This document shows, in pieces, positions 57,785 to 64,000 of a stretch of DNA of 64,000 bases (its first letter is position 1; each line of letters starts with the position of its first letter). The DNA lies in contig VCJN01003035.1 in the NCBI GenBank assembly GCA_006384855.1, positions 56,191 to 120,190 on the forward strand, in the 5' to 3' direction. The translations under genes and the position numbers were made by a program. The notes under the pieces were generated by a model. That model had not been told where the DNA came from. It ran no database searches and worked only from the letters and a program-made list of their open reading frames with translations. The DNA comes from Tetraselmis striata (taxonomy: Eukaryota; Chlorophyta; Chlorodendrophyceae; Chlorodendrales; Chlorodendraceae).

Positions 57785-58119
57785 TGCCGTGCGCAGGGCG
57801 TCGTGCTAGCGCAGGCGGAAATATCGACAAGGATCGCTTCCCCTCGCGGCACAGGTGCCGCGCGATTGCGGGTGCGTGAAGCGCAACAGCAAAAGGGATG
57901 AGCGCTATGGTCTAGATAGTTGGCTAAGTAGTAGCTGCAGGTAGGCAGGGAAACGGGTCGGGAGCTGGTGCGGTCGCGAGTCCGCTGCTCACTCTCCCGT
58001 CCTTGAAGATTCTAGACAGAGCCAATGACTGGCTACTGTGCTATATTTTTCATGTGGTAGTCGTTTGACCGCACAACTCGGTCCGTCGTCTGACTAAACT
58101 CAGTTGAGTTCTTAACAAC

Positions 58120-58385
58120 GAGTAATGCTACGACCACCGCTGCACCGGATCCGTCAGCTGGTACTACGACCCGTACGGGTACGAGCACTAGCGGAGGACT
58201 GCGCGTCACCACATCTCATGTTACGGCCACTCCCCACGGAGTTGGTACTGGTGAGGCTGCCTCTGCTGCCCAGCAGCAATCGCTTCCTATCGGTGGTACG
58301 AGTACTGCCAATACCGTTACTACATGCGCTTATGTAGCTCTCAAGATTCCGTCGCCCCGCGAACTAGTGGCACCCCCTCCGTGAG
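58120..58385 (+). other. Thr/Ser-rich open frame of unknown origin
   Basis: One plus frame reads as a Thr/Ser/Gly-rich stretch (TTTRTGTSTSGGLRVTTSHV), ending in ALKIPSPRELVAPPP. It is low-complexity and has no partner. It could be the N-terminal part of a retroelement protein leading into the following fragment, or noise. Confidence 0.2.
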
Positions 58386-58499
58386 TGGCATCTCCTTCCC
58401 TATTAGAACCTCAGCCATGCGGTACTACAGCTCCGCTCTCGGGTACGGGTACGGGTGCTGCCTCCGATGATCAACCCACGACGACCATGGTTGTCCAAC

Positions 58500-59294
58500 G
58501 CCACCTCAGCCGTGCGATTCGCTTGCGTGACTTCGTGACCCTCGCTCTTGGCTTCCATCGTATGGGTGCCGCGGCCTCGCGCCTTGATACCTTGCGCTTG
58601 CACATCGCATGCGGGGCGGGCTCCCTATCGCTTTTCCAGTCGGGTCACGAGTCAGCCCACAAGATTCCCCATGCCGCTTATTCGGCCTTCGCCCGCGCGG
58701 GGGTTCCGCGCTTGTCACATGTCCTTGCCCCACGTGTGGGATTGACCTCTTAGGGCTTCGCTCTACGGATGGCTCGAACCGAAATGCCACGGATTTCGTC
58801 GTGGATCATCTGCCCCATTGCGAACTACAAGCCGCGCATGCACACCGCTTTGAAAAATCTGTGGGCTTCCGTGGCGATCGAAGCGGGGGCGGTGCCCGAC
58901 CGGGACCGCTCGGGAGTCGGCGACTTGACCCTTAAGACGAGTGGGCTGCGCCCAGCGGACCGCTCGCGACCGTCATATTTGACGCTGGCGGGGTTGGGGG
59001 GGGGGGGGGGGGGGGGGCGGCGTGCGACTACATGATCGATTTCGCGTGCGTGTCCTCCACGACTCCCACTTGGGGCAACGACCCCCGCTGGCGCACCCCG
59101 GGGATCGCGGCGACCGAGGCGGAGCGCAACAAGCTAGCGGCAGACCGGGCGTCTTTCGTCCCGGTAGTGCAGGCTGTTCCCCGGTACTACCCTTTTGTGG
59201 TTGAAGACCGCGGCCGCCGCCTCGGAAAATCCGTTGTAACGGTGGTCTACATCACTGTGAGATTCAGATGTGACGTAAATGTGCCCTACTGGTG
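58500..59294 (+). pseudogene. 3' end of a non-LTR retroelement: zinc finger and nuclease-like domain
   Basis: Three frames carry successive parts of one module. Frame 1 has a zinc-binding pattern CPCPTCGIDLLG ... DHLPHCELQAAHAHRF (C-x2-C ... H-x3-C ... H). Frame 2 has AIEAGAVPDRDRSGVGD and LRPADRSRPSYLTLAGL. After a ~22-nt G-run at 58996-59017, frame 3 has DFACVSSTTPTWGNDP, AATEAERNKLAADRASFVPV and PFVVEDRGRRLGK. This order (zinc finger, RPAD block, D-x-x-V/C strand, AxxAExxK helix, PFVVE...GRLG) is, to my knowledge, the C-terminal arrangement of many green-algal RT proteins, thought to be nuclease-like. The RT itself is missing and frames are broken, so it is a dead 5'-truncated copy. Confidence 0.55.
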
Positions 59295-59824
59295 ACGAAC
59301 GACGACATACGGGGACGATACGGGACGGACGAGGGACGTGGATTTCATACCCAGTAGCGACGACTATCGCGCGCGACCTGTAAAGTACTATATGAATTTC
59401 TCGTTTCCATAATTTCATCAAATTGATATGCGCACGCGGGCTCGCGTGTCGCCCGCCGACGCGGAGTACCCGGGCTAAGTACAGGCGGCTGCAAGTACTC
59501 GCTGCACATCGCTGCACATCGCCGCGGTGTGCCGCGATGTGCGGCACGACGGGCGGAGGTGTGGGCGGATGTAGGTGGTACGGTAGGTGGTAGGCGGTAG
59601 GTGGTGTTCGTAGGTGCGCGTTTTAATGCAGCCGCCCTAACTGCTGATGATTGTGTAACGCCCCAGCACGCGCATGAAGTACGGGGTCGCCTCACGGTCA
59701 CCGCCGCTCACCGTTGAATCAAGCGCGGACAGCCGCGCACTCGCATCTGTGTTGCCTGCCGGTGGTGGGTTACATCCACCCCAACTCTCAACCCCCCCCC
59801 CGCCCCCCGCGCGCGGCAGCAGGC

Positions 59825-60241
59825 ATGCCGGCAAAGGGATGGATAGCGAGTGTGTCGAAGGATGGCGTGTACACATGCAAGCACTGCCACGGCATCGTGA
59901 CGGGTAGTAGTGAAAGGACGGCGCGAGAGCGGCACTTCCGGAAATACCCGAACTGTAGCCACTCGTTGAAGCGTGCGGCTAAGTTGCGCCGCAAGGCCGC
60001 CTTATCACAAGCAGCACCAGCAGGGGCGGCAGCAGCAGCAGCAGCAACAGCAGCAACAAGCGCGGCAGCAGGAGTAGCTGCAGCCGTCGGAAACGGCCCG
60101 CGGGCGCCGGTCTCGGACGACGGCGGCTCGAAGGTGGACGATGTGATGGGCGTGGGGGAGGACCCCGTTGGCGAAGACGGTATGGACATCGACGCGCCTG
60201 CGTGGCCGCCGGCGGGCGTCGAACCCGCGATGAGGGCGTGA
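59825..60241 (+). CDS. BED-type zinc finger protein or N-terminal exon, 138 aa
   Basis: The ATG at 59825 opens MPAKGWIASVSKDGVYTCKH. The finger is C-x2-C (YTCKHCHG) followed by H-x5-C (RHFRKYPNCSHS), the spacing of BED fingers found in hAT-type transposases and chromatin proteins. A basic helix (RAAKLRRKAAL) follows, then poly-Ala and an acidic C-terminus ending AMRA. Its TGA overlaps the ATG of the next frame (TGATG at 60239-60243). A single-base shift would fuse it to the Tudor-like part, so the two were probably one gene before an indel (or there is a sequencing error). Expression as a separate small protein is possible. Confidence 0.55.
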   Translation: MPAKGWIASVSKDGVYTCKHCHGIVTGSSERTARERHFRKYPNCSHSLKRAAKLRRKAALSQAAPAGAAAAAAATAATSAAAGVAAAVGNGPRAPVSDDGGSKVDDVMGVGEDPVGEDGMDIDAPAWPPAGVEPAMRA

Positions 60242-61300
60242 TGTGGAAAGGCGATCCCGGCGACTTCTACATGAAGGTCATCGCCAAGAAGTTCCGGGGA
60301 GTATGGCACTACGGCGTGATAACCGGCGTCGTTACCGAGTGGGTGTTGGAGGACTACGGCGGGGCGACCCAGTGGCGCGCTGTTTTCGAGGACGGTGACA
60401 TTGTGGACCTTCTGCGTTCAGAGGTGAGTGGGCCCGGCCTGCGTGCTGGTGGCACCACTCAACTGCGGTTGTATGGAATCACACGCACCCGCCCGGTCGG
60501 CGTGGCAGGTTGTGGAGGCTATGGCGGCTGCCCAGGAGCACCCCCCTGTGGATGCGGACGGGGATGCTCGCTTGGTAACCGTCCATCAAGGCGATGACTT
60601 GTCCAGTGAATCACGCACCTTGCCCGGCGTGCGTTCAACACAACCCGGCTGGCGGAGGCCAAGCAGAACACTGGCTGCCATGGCGTGTGCCATGTGCATG
60701 TGGTCCTGGGCTATGTCAGCATGATCAACCTCTTCCCCCTCGCGCCGTTCCACCTGTTTTTTTTTGGCTTGGGAAGGGACTTATGGAGGAAATTTGTCAC
60801 CGTGCAGGGCCACATTGGATTCCGAGCTATGAAGCAGGAAGACCGGCGCCAGGCTTTAGTCCCGATACCCAGCCACTTTGAACGCGGGTTGCGCCCTTCG
60901 TTTGCAGTGTCCAAGAATCGAAAGGTAACCCCCCCCCCACCCCCCCCGGGCGTGGGCGTGGGCGTGGGCGTGGGCGTGGGCGTGACGGCATTCCCCTCCA
61001 TGACTGCAGGGTCAGGCAAGGTGACGGTGCAGTCCGGCTGGGTCATGGAGGACTGCTTGCACCACATGGAAACGTTTTCCATTCTTAACGCCGGTCCGCT
61101 GCTCGAGGAGGCCCGGGTGAAGGCGATCATGACCGAGAAGGAGCTTCGCGTCCCTAGGCGGTGCTTGGGCACATGTACAAGCGCATGCAAGGAGCTGCGT
61201 GGTTCGTCACGCGGTGGGGGTTGCAGAATGTGGTGACGGAGGAGGACGGCCCCGAGCGCAAGGCGCAGGTGGGCGCGCTCACTAGGGAGGGGAGGACTCG
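60241..61300 (+). CDS. spliced ORF with Tudor-like domain, continuation of the BED gene
   Basis: Likely first exon 60241-60422 encodes GDFYMKVIAKKFRGVWHYGV and QWRAVFEDGDIVDLLRSE, a small beta-barrel reader pattern (K-x-F-x-G-x-W/H...F-x-DGD) like plant Tudor/PWWP-type domains. It ends at a strong donor (GAG|GTGAGT). Further coding-like blocks with plausible splice sites: VVEAMAAAQEHPPVDADGD (~60509), HIGFRAMKQEDRRQALVPIP to FAVSKNRK (~60808-60925), VTVQSGWVMEDCLHHMETF to EEARVKAIMTEKE (~61018-61142) and GHMYKRMQGAAWFVTRWGL (~61163). The last runs into the minisatellite. The intron at 60926-61010 holds a C-run and a GGGCGT repeat. It looks like a transposon-derived or chromatin protein; the family is not recognised and the exon chain is tentative. 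Confidence 0.45.
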
Positions 61301-61306
61301 ATACCC

Positions 61307-61946
61307 CGCGCGGCGCCAAGGCGCGGCGGCCGGGGCAGCGCGGCGCCAAGGCGCGGCGGCCGGGGCAGCGCGGCGCCAAGGCGCGGCGGCCGGGGCAGCG
61401 CGGCGCCAAGGCGCGGCGGCCGGGGCAGCGCGGCGCCAAGGCGCGGCGGCCGGGGCAGCGCGGCGCCAAGACAGCGGCGGCCGGGGCAGCGCGGCGCCAA
61501 GACAGCGGCGGCCGGGGCAGCGCGGCGCCAAGACAGCGGCGGCCGGGGCAGCGCGGCGCCAAGACAGCGGCGGCCGGGGCAGCGCGGCGCCAAGACAGCG
61601 GCGGCCGGGGCAGCGCGGCGCCAAGACAGCGGCGGCCGGGGCAGCGCGGCGCCAAGACAGCGGCGGCCGGGGCAGCGCGGCGCCAAGACAGCGGCGGCCG
61701 GGGCAGCGCGGCGCCAAGACAGCGGCGGCCGGGGCAGCGCGGCGCCAAGACAGCGGCGGCCGGGGCAGCGCGGCGCCAAGGCGCGGCGGCCGGGGCAGCG
61801 CGGCGCCAAGGCGCGGCGGCCGGGGCAGCGCGGCGCCAAGGCGCGGCGGCCGGGGCAGCGCGGCGCCAAGACAGCGGCGGCCGGGGCAGCGCGGCGCCAA
61901 GACAGCGGCGGCCGGGGCAGCGCGGCGCCAAGACAGCGGCGGCCGG
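61307..61946. repeat. 30/31-bp GC minisatellite, ~21 units in two variants
   Basis: Variant A (30 bp) has CGGCGCCAAGGCGCGGCGGC; variant B (31 bp) has CGGCGCCAAGACAGCGGCGG; both end in CCGGGGCAGCG. The order is about 5 A, 10 B, 3 A, 3 B (last truncated). Units are near-perfect copies within each class. Since 31 is not a multiple of three, each B unit shifts the reading frame. Open frames of up to ~480 codons on both strands here are by-products of the repeat. Confidence 0.95.
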
Positions 61947-62214
61947 TACCAATACCAGTTTCTCATCCCGGCGGGCAGTTGATGCGTATACCCAGGCTTG
62001 TGCGTACGCAGTGCGGGGGGGGGGGGGGGGGGGGGGGGGAATCACTATAGCTAAGCTAGTGATGTGAGATATGAGTGCAGCAACAGATATTGTGCAAGAT
62101 ATAATACGATGGCATGCAAGCGGGTCCCCGCTCTTCCACAATCATTGGCCCTGCTCCCTCTTGCCCCGCCCCCGGTGCCCTTTAGCTGCTCTCAGCATCC
62201 CGAGTGGGATGGGC

Positions 62215-62515
62215 GGGGCAGCGGTTGCTACCGAGTGAGGCGTAGCATCGTTTGCAGTGGCAACGCAGCCTTTCCGGTGTGACGCCGCCTGGATGTAACC
62301 CAGCAGTACGCGCAAAGTGCAAGTGCAAGCTGCTGATGGCGGGGATCCCGCGCGGGGGGGGGGGGGGGGGGGGGCAGCGGCTGTGGGATAGGCGCGGCAG
62401 CGGTTGCTACAGAGTGAGGCGTCGCATTGTTTGCAGTAGCAACGCAGCCTTTCCGGTTGCATAGTGTGACGCAGCCTGGATGTAACCCAGCAGTACGCGC
62501 AAAGTGCAAGTGTTA
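62215..62515 (+). repeat. tandem duplication of a ~110-bp segment around a G-run
   Basis: GGCAGCGGTTGCTAC...GTGAGGCGT through AGTACGCGCAAAGTGCAAGTG occurs at about 62217-62330 and again at about 62395-62512. The second copy has a 7-nt insertion (TTGCATAG). A ~23-nt G homopolymer lies between the copies (62355-62374 region). Confidence 0.8.
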
Positions 62516-62554
62516 CACGTCCGTGTGCCCCACCCAATGACATTGCGCCCGACC

Positions 62555-63184
62555 TCACTGACGGCATGTCTCGCTCTCCTTCAGCTCCTGGGCCGTCCGC
62601 CGCCTCACCCTGCGCACCCTACCAGCCGCGCGTGCCTTCTCGGAAGCCTCACACACGGCGGCGCGAGTCGCGTCGTGGAACGCGTCCCTGACATGGCGGA
62701 ACTCCGCCCTCTTCGTGGCCGTGGTCGGGCAGGGGACTGCCCGCTGATGGGTCGCCATGCATGGGTACTTGGGGCCGCACAAAGCCGGGGTGCCGTCGCA
62801 GCAACACTCCCAGTCCGTCCGTTGGCCGCAGTCCACGCATGACGGGCGTCCGGCCAGGACACGCACATGATAGTGCATGTGGCCGCCTCCCGCCACTGCT
62901 CGTAGTGCTCCGGTCAACATGGCGACGAGCAAGTCGGCATGTCCCGCAGGTGGCTGCGGGGCGGGTGGCGCGAGCGCAGCCTCGCTCGCCTCGACAACCC
63001 CCTCAGCCCGATCAGTCGCCTCGACCACGGCCTCCTCTGCCTCCTGACGCGGCGCACCAGGCGCATCATCGTCGCCTGGCAGGGCGTCCCCCCCCGCAAC
63101 GGCGCCGTCGGCGGTGGCCGACGCCGTCGTGGCGGGGTGTTGTGAGGAGGTGGCCCTAGACATAGGTGGGGCCGGCACCGCCAT
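62555..63184 (-). CDS. Cys-rich protein, possible piggyBac-type C-terminal domain, 209 aa
   Basis: The first in-frame ATG is at 63184 (MAVPAPPMSRATSSQHPATT). An Ala/Glu-rich acidic region and a helix (HADLLVAMLTGALRAVAG) follow. Then comes a Cys cluster: CVDCGQRTDWECCCDG, ALCGPKYPC and MATHQ, that is C-x2-C-x7-C-C-C ... L-C-x5-C-x3-H. This spacing resembles the cysteine-rich C-terminal domain of piggyBac transposases. The tail is basic (RAAGRVRRVRRRTAQ). If so, the DDE catalytic core should be upstream on the minus strand, but nothing like it was found, so this may be an orphan domain, a final exon, or an unrelated zinc protein. Confidence 0.45.
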   Translation of the reverse strand: MAVPAPPMSRATSSQHPATTASATADGAVAGGDALPGDDDAPGAPRQEAEEAVVEATDRAEGVVEASEAALAPPAPQPPAGHADLLVAMLTGALRAVAGGGHMHYHVRVLAGRPSCVDCGQRTDWECCCDGTPALCGPKYPCMATHQRAVPCPTTATKRAEFRHVRDAFHDATRAAVCEASEKARAAGRVRRVRRRTAQELKESETCRQ

Positions 63185-63483
63185 GTGTTGCTCCACATGC
63201 GGTGCGGTTCCTGACGCGACAGCTCCGTCGCACCAGTACCGGCGCCGGCACCCCACGCACGCCTGCTGGGCTTACCACCAACCGGCATGTTCCTTTGGGA
63301 GGCGGTTCATCCGCGTCGGAGGTGAGCGGCGGTGCCTGTGTGGGTGTGGATACTGCCCGGCCATTAGGGCTCCCGCCGCCTGTCGCTCCGCCGACCCACG
63401 CCGCGGCGTGTGCTGCGCCCCGCATAGTCGCCTCGAATATAATATACATGACGCGGGGACGGGGGGGGATTCGTGCGTTTCGT

Positions 63484-63785
63484 ATGTCGGCGGAAAGGCG
63501 TGCGAAGCTGCGGCTGGCGAAGGTGGTGGAAGTAAGCGTGGCGGCGTCGGCGGCGTATTACCGTGCGTGCATGCGTGCGCAACCCCGCGGCAGCAAGCGC
63601 CGGACTCGGCGTGTGCCAGCGGCAGAGCTGCGAAGCCATGGACACGGTACGGGATGCCAAGTCTGGCTAAGCAACTGCCGAGGCTGGCGGCTTAACCCCC
63701 ATGTCCGGCGGTTGAGGGACGGAAAGTGCGTAGAAGTTGATCGGGAAAGCGGGCATATAAGCCTGGCTGTGCTAGGTTCCTATTA
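63484..63785 (+). CDS. hypothetical basic ORF, 100 aa
   Basis: An ATG-started frame gives MSAERRAKLRLAKVVEVSVA, then a basic stretch (RGSKRRTRRVPAAEL), and ends in GHISLAVLGSY. A possible donor-like GTGTGCC site lies inside, so only the first ~45 residues may be coding. No domain is recognised. Confidence 0.25.
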
Positions 63786-64000
63786 AGTAATGACGGTTTG
63801 TGCTAAGTAATTCTTAGGGGTAGACCATGCAGCGCAGGTAGGGGGCGGTATAAATGAGGCCGGGCACATATACTGCTCCACGAAACGACACTGTCGCACG
63901 TGTAGTTGAATAGACGCCCCCCCCCCCCCCCCCCCCCGCCGGGTCGGCCCGCCGACCCGCCACGGCATGTAATATTTGTCATGCATCGCTGGGGTATGTG
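63786..64000. other. right window edge, no gene seen
   Basis: This short stretch has a C homopolymer at about 63918-63937 and no coding signal. Confidence 0.4.

Noticed and set aside
60711..62141. 476-codon minus-strand open frame
   Set aside because: Most of it is the 30/31-bp minisatellite read as Ala/Arg/Pro repeats plus a proline run from a homopolymer; no domain and no independent support.

Overview
This is eukaryotic nuclear DNA, most likely from a chlorophyte green alga. The evidence is a Toc159-class chloroplast import receptor, GC-rich genes split into many small exons with GT..AG introns, TGTAA-type polyadenylation signals downstream of two genes, and a dense load of DIRS-family tyrosine-recombinase elements. 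No prokaryotic operon, phage, CRISPR or tRNA signal was seen. The species cannot be named from the sequence. All exon boundaries were read by eye from splice sites and phase, not from transcripts.

Layout. 15-4323: a 4.3 kb element bounded by 71-bp terminal inverted repeats and filled with ~170-195 bp tandem repeats that form a 720-bp higher-order unit. 4324-8211: repeats and weak ORF fragments. 8212-19219 (minus): a 19-exon kinesin-6 gene whose phases agree at every junction. 20.1-23.5 kb (minus): a broken DIRS-like retrotransposon with Gag, RT, RNase H and methyltransferase-like remnants. 23.5-29.5 kb: mostly non-coding, with two CA/CG tracts and the undefined 5' end of the next gene. 29535-34897 (plus): ten exons of a Toc159-family GTPase. 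35-38.1 kb: intergenic, with a second copy of a ~355-bp dispersed repeat. 38135-40195 (minus): a major facilitator of the SLC43/Fmp42 type. 40.2-45.3 kb: little or nothing. 45311-46484 (minus): a methionine sulfoxide reductase A with a signal peptide and a GPI-like tail. 46.5-49.6 kb: non-coding, one strong hairpin. 49637-51056 (minus): a secreted protein resembling beta-propellers.

51650-55782 holds the most striking object: a tyrosine recombinase ORF between 1.24-1.26 kb near-identical inverted repeats, each arm carrying a complete Gag-like ORF. The left Gag and the recombinase share a frame, separated by one UGA in the context UGA CGG, inside what could also be a frame-preserving 45-nt intron. 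No reverse transcriptase lies between the arms.

55.8-64 kb is a graveyard of mobile DNA: a decayed Gag of the same family, the 3' end of a non-LTR retroelement, a BED-finger plus Tudor-like spliced ORF running into a 30/31-bp minisatellite, and a Cys-rich ORF resembling a piggyBac C-terminal domain.

The host genes (microtubule motor, plastid import receptor, transporter, secreted MsrA, secreted propeller-like protein) look functionally unrelated. What unifies the window is repeat invasion, and long G/C homopolymers that repeatedly sit just inside 5' splice sites.
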